DNA of 64,000 bases, from NCBI GenBank assembly GCA_043721315.1, contig JAYSQZ010000052.1, positions 1 through 64,000 of the forward strand. Direction: 5' to 3'. Of the stretch, positions 1-8,308 are shown in pieces; position 1 is the first letter of the stretch, and the number at the start of each line of letters is the position of its first letter. Source of the stretch: Elstera sp043721315 (GTDB lineage Bacteria; Pseudomonadota; Alphaproteobacteria; Elsterales; Elsteraceae). The notes under the pieces were generated by a model. That model saw only the letters and a list, made by a program, of their open reading frames with translations. It was not told the origin of the DNA and did not search any database. Both the position numbers and the translations under genes were made by a program.

Positions 1-70
1 CAAAAGCTCAAGCTGAATACTTGGGAGCAGCCTGCTCCGCCGCCTTGCCTTATCCATCTGACAGAAATAG

Positions 71-280
71 CCTTTCTCAGCTATCTATGTCAGCCCCAAT
101 CTATTATTTGGCTACTGGGAATATCACGGCACCAATTTCGACGCCGATATGGCTGAGATATCCGCCGACCCTGAAACCCAGCGGTGGTGGAGCTTCTGTA
201 GCCCCTGCCAAATCCCCCTACCTAGCCGCGCCGCCAGCGAGCATTGGGCGATGATGGTTCCGATTTTCCATACCGACTGA
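71..280 (+). pseudogene. Decayed L-rhamnose mutarotase-like (DUF718/RhaM family) fragment
   Basis: The frame open from 71 to the TGA at 278-280 encodes about 69 residues that look like the C-terminal two thirds of a RhaM/DUF718 mutarotase: a NLLFGYWEYHG segment, then DPETQRWW, then a closing VPIFHTD. Family members are about 104-115 residues long. Upstream, the same frame meets stops at 14-16, 59-61 and 68-70 and there is no start codon in the right place, so the 5' third is missing or shifted. Frame 3 upstream of 70 can be read as a weak continuation, which suggests frameshift decay. It belongs to a different subgroup from the intact rhamnose mutarotase at 54740-55054. It ends 32 bp from the 3' end of a tRNA gene. 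I am fairly sure of the family, less sure that it is dead, because the window starts here. Confidence 0.6.
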
Positions 281-312
281 TCTTTTTATTATCGGTAAGT
301 CCTTGAAAAAAT

Positions 313-389
<77 letters not shown>

Positions 390-472
390 ATCGCGGTTAA
401 AACCGGGCTTTCGAGGCGGACCTTAGCGAAGGGGGCGGCGGAGTGCAACCCCCTTCGCGTTTGGCTTTGGGG

Positions 473-631
473 TTAGAAGACGACGCGCAGGCGGCCTAGA
501 ACGCGGGGGCCTTTGTCGTCGCCGAAGCCAGCGGCCACGCCCGCCGAAAGGCGCAGCACGGTTTTGTCGCCATCATTCCACGGCGCGCCGACGCAACCGG
601 TGGTGCGGGTGCTCTTATTGAAATCATTCAT
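473..631 (-). CDS. Small ORF (52 aa) ending like an outer-membrane beta-barrel
   Basis: An ATG at 629-631 overlaps the end of the upstream hydrolase gene (stop at 624-626), an arrangement that would allow coupled translation. The 52-residue product contains a GAPWNDGDKTVLRLSAG segment and ends in GRLRVVF. A C-terminal Phe after alternating hydrophobic residues resembles the last strand of outer-membrane barrels, so this may be the tail of a larger lost gene. I do not recognise a family. Coding evidence is limited to length, reading-frame continuity and the tight overlap. Confidence 0.35.
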   Translation of the reverse strand: MNDFNKSTRTTGCVGAPWNDGDKTVLRLSAGVAAGFGDDKGPRVLGRLRVVF

Positions 632-1655
632 CAGAATGCCCCGGAATTTGCCGATCTTGCCGCTCTAGGCCGGAGGGCAGGGGCGCGTCCTGGTTGAACA
701 CCCAGGTGGCGATATCTTGAATAACAATCGGCGCTTGCCGGTCACGGGTCAGCAGGTGCCAGCCGTCGGGATAATAGGCAAAGCGCCAGGATGCGCCTTT
801 GTGCAGGCGGCGGTACCGGGCCAAAAGCTGAGCTGTAGGGGCTTTTGGGATGATTTCATCTTTCGCGCCATACAGAAATAGCGTGGGGATGGCATCGGTC
901 CCGCCGCGTTTGAGGGCCGCGTCCATCAGATCGACCAGCCCATAGACTGTATCGAGCCGAGTGCCTTTCAGCACCAGCGGGTTGCGGCCCAAAGCGTTTA
1001 GCATCGGCTCATTATCGGATGGACGAACGCCGAGGCCCTGGCCCGTCGGGCTGAAACCGGGGAACAGGCTGGCGGTCATATCGAGCGCAAGGCTCGGGAA
1101 CCAGCCAAGGGCTTGCCGCCCAAGCACCGCTGGGGCCGACAGAATGATCCCGCGCACGCCAGGCAGTTGGTCGCGGGCGGCGGCCAGCAGGGTGATGGCC
1201 CCGCCCATGCTTTCGCCCAGCACATAGATCGGCACTCCGGCATACTGCTGCCCCGCGAGGCGCACGATGGTTTCGAGATCGTTGACGAACCCGTCCTCCC
1301 CCACCCAACGCCCCACCAGCGGTGCCTCGCCGAAACCGCGCAGATCAATGCCGAGGGTCTCGACGCCCTGGCGTGCCCAATCTTCCGCCGCATCGGCAAT
1401 GAAGGTGCCATAATCATTCATGCCGTGCAGCGCGATGATCACCGCTTTGCAGGGGCCATGCGCCTTGGTCACGCGCACGGGCAATAATCCGCCATCGGGC
1501 ATACGGGCCGACTGGGCCGACAACAGAGGTTCTGCAATCGACGGCCCCAGTTTCATCGGTTCGGGCGGCGCGCACCCCGGCAACGACAGGGATAGGCTAC
1601 CGAACATGAGAACACTCCTGAGCAGGCGAAAGAGGCGCGCGGGTGGGCTTGGCAT
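624..1655 (-). CDS. Alpha/beta hydrolase lipoprotein (monoacylglycerol lipase-like)
   Basis: A 343-residue serine hydrolase of the Hydrolase_4/PldB type, expected to cleave an ester substrate at the envelope. The N-terminus is a lipoprotein signal with lipobox LPGC (Cys28), preceded by arginines and a hydrophobic stretch. The fold signatures are present: LHGMNDYG (about 76-83), nucleophile elbow GESMGG (Ser149), acid in the LYGAKDE segment and base in DGWHLL near the C-terminus. It lies 3 bp downstream of an ABC ATPase on the same strand, so the two are probably co-transcribed. The substrate is not evident. Family assignment is firm, lipidation is predicted from the motif. Confidence 0.85.
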   Translation of the reverse strand: MPSPPARLFRLLRSVLMFGSLSLSLPGCAPPEPMKLGPSIAEPLLSAQSARMPDGGLLPVRVTKAHGPCKAVIIALHGMNDYGTFIADAAEDWARQGVETLGIDLRGFGEAPLVGRWVGEDGFVNDLETIVRLAGQQYAGVPIYVLGESMGGAITLLAAARDQLPGVRGIILSAPAVLGRQALGWFPSLALDMTASLFPGFSPTGQGLGVRPSDNEPMLNALGRNPLVLKGTRLDTVYGLVDLMDAALKRGGTDAIPTLFLYGAKDEIIPKAPTAQLLARYRRLHKGASWRFAYYPDGWHLLTRDRQAPIVIQDIATWVFNQDAPLPSGLERQDRQIPGHSDE

Positions 1656-1658
1656 GGG

Positions 1659-2630
1659 TCATGCCGCCTGCGGTCCCGCCGCGATGGGGCGGGTGAGTTG
1701 GAGAAAAACATCTTCCAAATCGGCCTCGGCAGTGCGGAGATCGGCAATAACGAACCCCCCCTCGGCCACAGCGGCCAGCACGCGCGGCACGAGGCCGTCG
1801 AGGCGACGGTGGCGGAACAGCAGCGTTTCGCCGCCCACCTGTTGCGCGCCGAGGCTGATCAACTCCGGCGTTAGCGGCACGGGCAGGGGGGCGGCGAGGG
1901 TGATATAGAGTTCTTTGCCATCCAACCGCGCCAGCAGCGCTTCTTTTGTATCGTTCACGCGCACCTTGCCATCGGCGATAATGGCAATACGGTCGCAGAG
2001 TTCTTCGGCTTCTTGAAGATAATGAGTGGTGAGCAGCACGGTCACGCCCTGACGGTTGAGATCGCGCACATTCGCCCACAGTTGTTGGCGCAACTCGATG
2101 TCCACGCCTGCGGTCGGCTCGTCCAGTACCAGAATTGGTGGGGAATGGACCATTGCCTTTGCCACCATCAACCGCCGCCGCATTCCGCCCGATAGCGTGC
2201 GGGCGTAGGAATTAGCTTTATCGGTAAGGCCAACGGTTTCCAGCAGCGCATCGGTGCGGCGCGCGGCTTTGGGCACGCCGTAAAGCCCTGCTTGCAGGTC
2301 CAACAGCGCGCGCGGTGTGAAAAAAGCGTCGATATTCAGCTCTTGCGGCACAATACCGATGGAAGCGCGGGCGCGGCGCGGGTCGGTATCGAGATCGGCC
2401 CCCCAGATCGTTACCTGACCCGCGCTTTTTAGCACCAAGCCGGCCATGATGTTGATGAGGGTCGATTTCCCGGCCCCGTTCGGCCCCAGCAGCGCAAACA
2501 GCGAGCCTTGGGGAATATCGAGATCAATCCCCTTCAGGGCGTGCTTCGCCGGGCCGATGCCGTGGCGACGATAGGTTTTTTCTAAGCCTCGGATGGAAAT
2601 GGCGGGCGGAAGGAGCATTGAGCAGTCCAA
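1659..2630 (-). CDS. ABC-2 type transporter ATP-binding protein
   Basis: A 323-residue nucleotide-binding subunit of the CcmA/NodI/YadG class. Walker A is GPNGAGKST (49-57), the signature LSGGM is at 146-150 and Walker B ends in LDEPTAG (169-175). The roughly 80-residue C-terminal extension is typical of subunits that pair with an ABC-2 permease. No such permease lies next to it, so the partner must be encoded elsewhere. Downstream, separated by 3 bp, is a lipoprotein hydrolase. The first ATG (2630) is used here, but an ATG four codons later is an equally good start. Transport substrate unknown. Confidence 0.88.
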   Translation of the reverse strand: MDCSMLLPPAISIRGLEKTYRRHGIGPAKHALKGIDLDIPQGSLFALLGPNGAGKSTLINIMAGLVLKSAGQVTIWGADLDTDPRRARASIGIVPQELNIDAFFTPRALLDLQAGLYGVPKAARRTDALLETVGLTDKANSYARTLSGGMRRRLMVAKAMVHSPPILVLDEPTAGVDIELRQQLWANVRDLNRQGVTVLLTTHYLQEAEELCDRIAIIADGKVRVNDTKEALLARLDGKELYITLAAPLPVPLTPELISLGAQQVGGETLLFRHRRLDGLVPRVLAAVAEGGFVIADLRTAEADLEDVFLQLTRPIAAGPQAA

Positions 2631-2899
2631 AGACGAATAACCCTTTAGTCATGCCCGGTTTTTCGGGTTCAAGCCAGAGGGAAAGCTGGATTTCGAGGCT
2701 TGCGACGATTCGCTGACAAAAAGCATGGGCGCAGTATCAAGGCTTCCTTACGTCAAATGTTTTATAAAAATCTCGGTTAGCAGGCCGCCACATAGAAGGT
2801 AACAGCGGTGAAGGGGCAGATAATATCGGCGGCTCGGGGGGGGCACTACAGCTCACGACCGCATTGCAAAGGGCGATCATTTTGAGCCATGTTACTAGC

Positions 2900-4183
2900 A
2901 TGAAGCGCGTCGCTCCCATCCCCGCCCCGTCCTACTATGACGCCACCCTGGCCCCGCCGCGCCCGCCGCGCCCGCGCCTGCGCGGGGAGGTTGATGTGGA
3001 TGTCGCCATTTGTGGCGGTGGTATTTCGGGTATCAGCACGGCCCTTCACTTGGCCGAACGCGGCCTGCGGGTTGTGGTGTTGGAAGCGGGGAAGGTTGGC
3101 GGCGGGGCGTCGGGCCGCTCTGGCGGGCAGATTCTTAATGGGTTTTCGGCAGGGCAACCGGCGCTTGAAGCCCGCTACGGTCTTTATAAAGCCCAGCAAC
3201 TTTATGATTTATCGCGCGAAGCAGTGCAGATGGTGCGAGATCGCATCACCCGCCACGCCATTGCCTGCGATTTCATGGAAGGCGCAATCACGCTCGCGCT
3301 CAAACCCCGCCATCTGACCGAGTTTAGGGCCGAGGCGGCGCGCATGGCCGCGCATTACGATCAATCGACCCTGGAAGTTTGGGATGCTGAGCAAACCCGC
3401 GCGGTGGTTCACTCTCCGCTCTATTGCGGCGGCCTTTACGATCCCAGTGGCTGCCACCTTCATCCGCTGAACTACACGCTTGGGCTAGCGCGCGCGGCGG
3501 AAGCGGCGGGCGCGCTGATCTATGAGGAAAGCCGCGTTACCGCCTGGGCCTCTGGCACGCGCCCCATGCTGGCAACGGCGGAAGGCCGCGTGCGCGCGAA
3601 AGAGGTCATCTTCTGCGGCAATGCCTACCTGGGGCGGTTGGTGAAAGACCTGTGGCCGCTCATTATGCCGGTCGCAAGCTGCATTATCGCCACCGAACCG
3701 CTGGGCGAGCGGCTGAAAGACTGTCTCAGCCGTCCGCTTTCGGCCTGTGATGCTAATATTGTTCTGGACTATTTCCGGCCTACGGGCGATGGCCGCATTC
3801 TCTTCGGTGGGCTGGCGAATTACTCGGGCCGGGAGCCGCGCGATATTGCCAAAGCGCTGCGCCCACGCCTTGCGCGCGTGTTCCCGCAGATTGCCGATGC
3901 CAAGGTAGCGTTCGGCTGGGGCGGCTTAATTGATATTACCCCCCGGCGGGAGCCGCAGATGGGGCAGTTGGAGCAAGGGGTTTGGTTCGCTCACGGCTAT
4001 TCCGGCCACGGTTTAGCGTTGGCAACGCTATCGGGCGCGCTGCTGGCCGAAGGGATTTGCGACCGCTCCGACCGTTTGGCTTTGCTGGAGTCTTTACCGC
4101 GTCCCGAATTCCCCGGCGGGCGTTTTCGCACCGCAGCCCTCATGGCGGGTATGGTTGCAATGCGGCTAAAAGACGCATTTTGA
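2900..4183 (+). CDS. FAD-dependent amine/amino-acid oxidoreductase (DAO family, PuuB/OrdL-like)
   Basis: A 427-residue flavoprotein of the D-amino-acid oxidase superfamily. The Rossmann motif GGGISG is at 39-44, followed by the acidic residue ending strand 2 in LEAGKVGGGASGRSGGQ (about 61-77), a pattern typical of gamma-glutamylputrescine oxidase-like enzymes. The C-terminal GYSGHG segment is also characteristic of that group. Such enzymes oxidise secondary or primary amines with release of hydrogen peroxide. I chose the ATG at 2900, which gives a family-like N-terminus (Tyr-rich, before the FAD fold); an in-frame ATG at 2864 would add 12 residues. No other polyamine gene is adjacent, so the substrate is open. 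Confidence 0.85.
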   Translation: MKRVAPIPAPSYYDATLAPPRPPRPRLRGEVDVDVAICGGGISGISTALHLAERGLRVVVLEAGKVGGGASGRSGGQILNGFSAGQPALEARYGLYKAQQLYDLSREAVQMVRDRITRHAIACDFMEGAITLALKPRHLTEFRAEAARMAAHYDQSTLEVWDAEQTRAVVHSPLYCGGLYDPSGCHLHPLNYTLGLARAAEAAGALIYEESRVTAWASGTRPMLATAEGRVRAKEVIFCGNAYLGRLVKDLWPLIMPVASCIIATEPLGERLKDCLSRPLSACDANIVLDYFRPTGDGRILFGGLANYSGREPRDIAKALRPRLARVFPQIADAKVAFGWGGLIDITPRREPQMGQLEQGVWFAHGYSGHGLALATLSGALLAEGICDRSDRLALLESLPRPEFPGGRFRTAALMAGMVAMRLKDAF

Positions 4184-4307
4184 TAGTTTAATTGCGACTC
4201 AAAAATCATTAAAACGCCGGGAAAACGATGGCGTATGGATGACAATGCCTGCGAATCACGCCATACTGATAAGACGATAAACGAAGCGATGTAGAGATTG
4301 TAATGTG

Positions 4308-5939
4308 ATGAGTATCACCGCAGATAGAACCGTTACGGCTGAGACGGCGCTCAAACGCCTTATCGAGATCGGTACGGCGCTGGCGGCAGAGCGCAATCCC
4401 AATCGTCTGCTCGAACAAATCATCGTCGGCGCGAAAGAATTATCCAATGCCGATGGCGGCACGCTCTATCTAACAACCGATACCGATGGCCTGCGCTTCG
4501 TGATTTTGCGGAACGACACGCTAGGCTTTGCCAAGGGTGGCACCACTGGCGAGCCGGTGCAACTGCCGGACCTGCCACTGCACCGCCCCGATGGCAGCCC
4601 CAATCACAATAATGTGGCGACCTACACGGCGCTGACCCATAAAATCGTTAATATCGACGACGCCTATCACGCCAAAGACTTTGATTTCTCTGGCACCAAG
4701 CGTTTCGATGAAACCACGGGCTACCGCTCGCAGAGTTTCCTTACGGTGCCGCTGTGTAACCATCTTGGCGATGTTGTGGGGGTATTGCAGCTTATCAACC
4801 GCAAGAACCCGATTACCGGGGCGGTGGAGGTGTTTGGGAGCGATCTAGTGCCCTTGATCGAGGCGCTGGCCAGTCAGGCGGCGATGGCGCTCACAAACCA
4901 GCAGCTTATTTTAGAACAGCGCAATCTGTTCGATGCGTTCATCAAGCTGATGGCTGGCGCGATTGATGCGAAATCGCCCTATACCGGCGGTCACTGCCAG
5001 CGCGTTCCGGCGCTCACCGAAATGCTGGCGGCGGCGGCGTGCCGCGAAACCGAGGGGCCGCTGGCTGACTTCGATTTGAGCGACGACCAATGGTACGAGT
5101 TGCGCGTGGCGGGCGGTTTGCACGACGTGGGCAAAGTTACGACACCGGTTCATATTATGGACAAGGCGACCAAGCTCGAAAAAATCTCTGACCGCATTGA
5201 AGAAATCCGCGCCCGGCACGAGGTGTTGCGCCGCGACGCGCAAATTGCCTATTGGCGGGGACGGGTTGAAGGTGGCGATGAAAAAGAGCTTGCAGGCACC
5301 TGCGCCGCGCGTATTGCCGAGATCGACGAGCAGTTTTTGTTCTTACGCCAAGTAAACTTCGGAACGGAGTTTACTCCCGATACCAGCGTGGACCGTATCA
5401 AGGCCATCACGACGCAAACCTGGTGCGTGGAAGGCGAGTTGAAGCCGCTGCTGTTGGAAGATGAGGTGATGAACCTTTGTATCCGCCGTGGCACGCTCAA
5501 TACTGAAGACCGCAAGATCATCAACGATCACATCGTGCTAACCATTCAAATGCTCGATGCGCTGCCGTTCCCGAAATTGCTGAAGAATGTATCGGAAATA
5601 GCGGGTGGCCATCACGAGAAAATGGACGGCACGGGTTATCCCAAGGGCCTAAAGCGCCATGAAATGTCGCTGCCCGCGCGGATGATGGGGATTGCCGATA
5701 TTTTTGAAGCGCTCACCGCAGCCGACCGACCCTACAAAAAGCCAAAGCCGATTTCGGAATCTATCGCGATCATGGCCCGGATGAAACAGGACAACCATGT
5801 TGATCCTGATTTATTTGATCTTTTCCTCCGCAGCGGCGTTTACCGCGACTATGCCGAGAAGTTCTTGCAGCCAGACCAAATCGACCCGGTTGATATTAAG
5901 CAATATATTGCCCCCAATTTCAATCCGAAGGAGAACTGA
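4308..5939 (+). CDS. GAF and HD-GYP domain protein with an insertion in the HD-GYP domain
   Basis: A 543-residue putative cyclic-di-GMP phosphodiesterase. Residues about 15-195 form a GAF sensor domain. The HD-GYP domain has the metal dyad HD in LHDVGK (about 272-273), then HHE (about 435-437) and GYP (about 443-445). The HD-to-GYP distance is about 171 residues; in the HD-GYP response regulator at 43420-44988 it is 68. The extra roughly 100 residues (about 290-395) are charged and partly helical. No membrane segment, so probably cytoplasmic. The start is the ATG at 4308, directly after a GTG in the same frame. It stands alone between an oxidase and a small ORF. Catalytic activity is inferred from the retained residues. 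Confidence 0.9.
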   Translation: MSITADRTVTAETALKRLIEIGTALAAERNPNRLLEQIIVGAKELSNADGGTLYLTTDTDGLRFVILRNDTLGFAKGGTTGEPVQLPDLPLHRPDGSPNHNNVATYTALTHKIVNIDDAYHAKDFDFSGTKRFDETTGYRSQSFLTVPLCNHLGDVVGVLQLINRKNPITGAVEVFGSDLVPLIEALASQAAMALTNQQLILEQRNLFDAFIKLMAGAIDAKSPYTGGHCQRVPALTEMLAAAACRETEGPLADFDLSDDQWYELRVAGGLHDVGKVTTPVHIMDKATKLEKISDRIEEIRARHEVLRRDAQIAYWRGRVEGGDEKELAGTCAARIAEIDEQFLFLRQVNFGTEFTPDTSVDRIKAITTQTWCVEGELKPLLLEDEVMNLCIRRGTLNTEDRKIINDHIVLTIQMLDALPFPKLLKNVSEIAGGHHEKMDGTGYPKGLKRHEMSLPARMMGIADIFEALTAADRPYKKPKPISESIAIMARMKQDNHVDPDLFDLFLRSGVYRDYAEKFLQPDQIDPVDIKQYIAPNFNPKEN

Positions 5940-6068
5940 CGATTTTCGAGAGTCGGGAATCTATTGCAGGCCGTTAGCAAAGCTGCCATGCTTAAATTAC
6001 ATGAATGATATCGAGCGTGGACGGAGCCTAAAATGAGGTTCCTACGGTGCGATTACGGGAGACGGGCG

Positions 6069-6191
6069 ATGGATGCAATTCTACTCACTTTGGCGGTGAG
6101 CCTTGCAGTTCTTGTGTCCGTAACGCTCGCGGTGGCCAAAGGCCCCGTTCAGCAGGCGGTTCCGGTTCGAGTGCGCCGTTCGCGCCGTTGA
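6069..6191 (+). CDS. Small single-pass membrane protein (40 aa)
   Basis: An ATG at 6069 preceded by a purine-rich GGGAGA about 9 bases upstream opens a 40-codon frame. Residues 3-23 are entirely hydrophobic (LLTLAVSLAVLVSVTLAV), followed by a basic tail ending RVRRSRR, which fits an N-out/C-in or tail-anchored small membrane protein. An in-frame ATG at 6033 would lengthen it to 52 residues. It sits between an HD-GYP gene and rlpA. Function unknown. Support is the hydrophobic profile and the ribosome-binding site only. Confidence 0.4.
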   Translation: MDAILLTLAVSLAVLVSVTLAVAKGPVQQAVPVRVRRSRR

Positions 6192-6222
6192 TCCATTTTA
6201 ACGGCGGCTTATTTTCGCTGTG

Positions 6223-6912
6223 ATGCGGGTTAGGCATCGCCTTGGCCTCTGCGTGCTCCTCATTCAGCTTGCAGCTTGCTCACCCTCTGCGCCGCCGCTG
6301 GTGGGGACGCAGGAAGCGCTAAGGGATAAGCCGGTGTTACACCCGGTGTCGAACCCCGTTTTAGCCGTCGCACCTGTTTCCACGCCGATTGTGGAACAAC
6401 CTGAGTTTGCGTCCAACACGCCCCTCCAGCAGGGACGGCCTGCGTGGTACAAGCGCTCCAAATTCACTCATACAACGGCAACCGGCGAGGCGCTGGACGA
6501 TAGCCTGTTCACAGCAGCCCATCTTACACTGCCGTTAGGCTCTTACCTGCGGGTCGTCGATACGGCGACTGAGAACTCGGTGATTGTTCGGGTGAATGAT
6601 CGCGGGCCGTATTCGCGCGTCTATGTCATTGATCTCAGCAAATCCGCCGCCGATGCCTTGGGCATGTTTCGCAGCCCCAAGATGATCGTGCGGTTGGAGC
6701 CTTTGTCGGGTGTTCCCGCAACGCCGGTGCCGGTTTCTACGCTGCCCACGGGGGCTGCGGCCCTTGCTGCGTTAAGCGGAGGCAAGCCGAAAGCGGCGGT
6801 GAAGAAGCCTGCCGCTTCTAAGCCTGTGGCAGCAAAGCCCGCTCTCGCAAAGCCGAAAGTGGCCCCCACGGCGAAACCGGTTGCGAAAAAGCCAGCGCCC
6901 CCAAAGCCGTAA
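6223..6912 (+). CDS. rlpA: RlpA-like septal ring lytic transglycosylase lipoprotein
   Basis: A 229-residue lipoprotein with lipobox LAAC (Cys19). The double-psi beta-barrel domain (about 70-160) shows the family signatures ASW/AWYKRSKF, TATGE, FTAAH, LPLGSYLRVV and VNDRGPYS. RlpA cleaves denuded glycan strands at division sites and is held in the outer membrane. Instead of a SPOR domain the C-terminus (about 175-229) is a low-complexity Ala/Lys/Pro tail with repeated KPA-type units, likely a wall- or polymer-binding linker. The ATG at 6223 follows an in-frame GTG at 6220. The missing SPOR domain means localisation may differ from E. coli RlpA. Confidence 0.85.
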   Translation: MRVRHRLGLCVLLIQLAACSPSAPPLVGTQEALRDKPVLHPVSNPVLAVAPVSTPIVEQPEFASNTPLQQGRPAWYKRSKFTHTTATGEALDDSLFTAAHLTLPLGSYLRVVDTATENSVIVRVNDRGPYSRVYVIDLSKSAADALGMFRSPKMIVRLEPLSGVPATPVPVSTLPTGAAALAALSGGKPKAAVKKPAASKPVAAKPALAKPKVAPTAKPVAKKPAPPKP

Positions 6913-6919
6913 CGCTGTT

Positions 6920-8305
6920 TTACCGTTCGGTTAGCTTGAACTCGATCCGGCGGTTACGGCGGCGGGCGGAGTCATCATCGCGCGGGTCGAGCGGTTGGAA
7001 CTCACCGAAGCCGGTGGCGGCCAAACGGTCGGCAGGCACGCCCTGGTCGATCATGAATTTCACTACCGAGATGGCGCGCGCAGTCGAAAGCTCCCAGTTA
7101 GACGGGAACTGCGCCGTACGAATTGGCACCCGGTCAGTATGGCCATCGACGCGCAAGACCCAGTTAAGGTCTGCCGGGATGCGCGGGGCAACGTCCTTAA
7201 TAACAGCGGCCAGCCCCGCCAACTGCGTGCGCCCGGCCTCGCCTAAGTCTGCCGAGCCGACATCGAACAAGACTTCCGACTGAAACACAAAGCGGTCGCC
7301 AACAATCCGCACTTCTTGGCGCTCGCCCAAGACTTCCCGCAAACGCCCAAAGAATTCCGAACGGTAGCGCGCCAACTCCTCCACCTTGGAGGCTAGGGCG
7401 GCATTCAGGCGTTTACCGAGATCAACGATTTGCACGTCTTGCTCTTTAGCCTTGGTTTCCGATGCTTCAAGCGCGGCGGCGATGCGGGCCAGTTGATCGC
7501 GCAAGGCTTGCATCTGACTGTTGAGAAGCTCCACTTGCTTTTTTGCCTCTGCCGACAGGGCTTTTTCCCGCGAAAGCTCGCCGCCCTGCACTTCACCGCG
7601 TGCCAGCAGTTCGGCCAGTTGAATATCGCGCTGGGCAATATCGCGCTGGGCCAATACTGTCCGCTCTTCGGCGGTTGAAAGCCGCGCTTCGAGTTCCTTC
7701 GAGCGGTCGCGCAAGGCACCTAACTGCTTATCACGTTCCTCCACCTGCCCACCGAGGGTGGCAGCCTTGGCCTCCAACTCCCCCCGAACCCGGCGCAGCG
7801 CGTCTATATCGGCCTTGAGGCTGGCTAACTCCCGCAGGTGAACCTCGATCGTTGCGCGGTCGGCCTGAACGGCGCGGTTGGCGGTTTCCAGATCGGTGGC
7901 GCTTTTTTGATTGAGGCCCTGAAGCTCTGCCAGTCTGGCGTTCGTGTCGGTCAGCCGTCCAGTCAGGCTATCGCGCTCGGCCATCACCGAGGCCAAGCGG
8001 CCAATCGCGTCATCTCTCGCCGTGGCGGCGCTTTGCAGATCGACGGTGAGCCGCCCGAGGCTGAGTTGCAGTTCCGCCGAATTGGCTTTTTCCAGCGCGA
8101 GCATGTCGGAAAGCTGAGCGATTTGATCGGTGAGCTTCGAGAGCGCCTCATCCCGCCCAGAGAGGGCTTGGTTGAGGAAATACTGCGCCAGCACGAACAC
8201 CAGAATCAGAAAAATAATGACGATGAGCAGTGTCGAGAGCGCATCGACAAAACCCGGCCAGTAATCGACCGGGCTGCCCCGTTGCCGCCGCGACTTTCCG
8301 GGCAT
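6920..8305 (-). CDS. MotB-like OmpA-family protein with long coiled coil
   Basis: A 461-residue protein built like MotB: a short cytoplasmic basic N-terminus, one transmembrane helix (about 21-44) with Asp21 at its start in the position of the ion-carrying Asp of MotB/TolR, then a very long heptad-like region (about 45-315) and a C-terminal OmpA peptidoglycan-binding domain (about 335-461) with VDGHTDRVPI, NWELSTARA and RRRNRRIEF. It is encoded 3 bp after the MotA/ExbB-like gene, so the two should form one inner-membrane ion-driven complex anchored to the wall. The coiled coil is far longer than in MotB, TolR or ZorB. No flagellar genes are near. Its task is unknown. Confidence 0.85.
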   Translation of the reverse strand: MPGKSRRQRGSPVDYWPGFVDALSTLLIVIIFLILVFVLAQYFLNQALSGRDEALSKLTDQIAQLSDMLALEKANSAELQLSLGRLTVDLQSAATARDDAIGRLASVMAERDSLTGRLTDTNARLAELQGLNQKSATDLETANRAVQADRATIEVHLRELASLKADIDALRRVRGELEAKAATLGGQVEERDKQLGALRDRSKELEARLSTAEERTVLAQRDIAQRDIQLAELLARGEVQGGELSREKALSAEAKKQVELLNSQMQALRDQLARIAAALEASETKAKEQDVQIVDLGKRLNAALASKVEELARYRSEFFGRLREVLGERQEVRIVGDRFVFQSEVLFDVGSADLGEAGRTQLAGLAAVIKDVAPRIPADLNWVLRVDGHTDRVPIRTAQFPSNWELSTARAISVVKFMIDQGVPADRLAATGFGEFQPLDPRDDDSARRRNRRIEFKLTER

Positions 8306-8308
8306 GGC

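Noticed and set aside
5797..6036. 79-residue ORF spanning the end of the HD-GYP gene
   Set aside because: Most of it lies inside the HD-GYP gene in another frame and no ribosome-binding site supports it.
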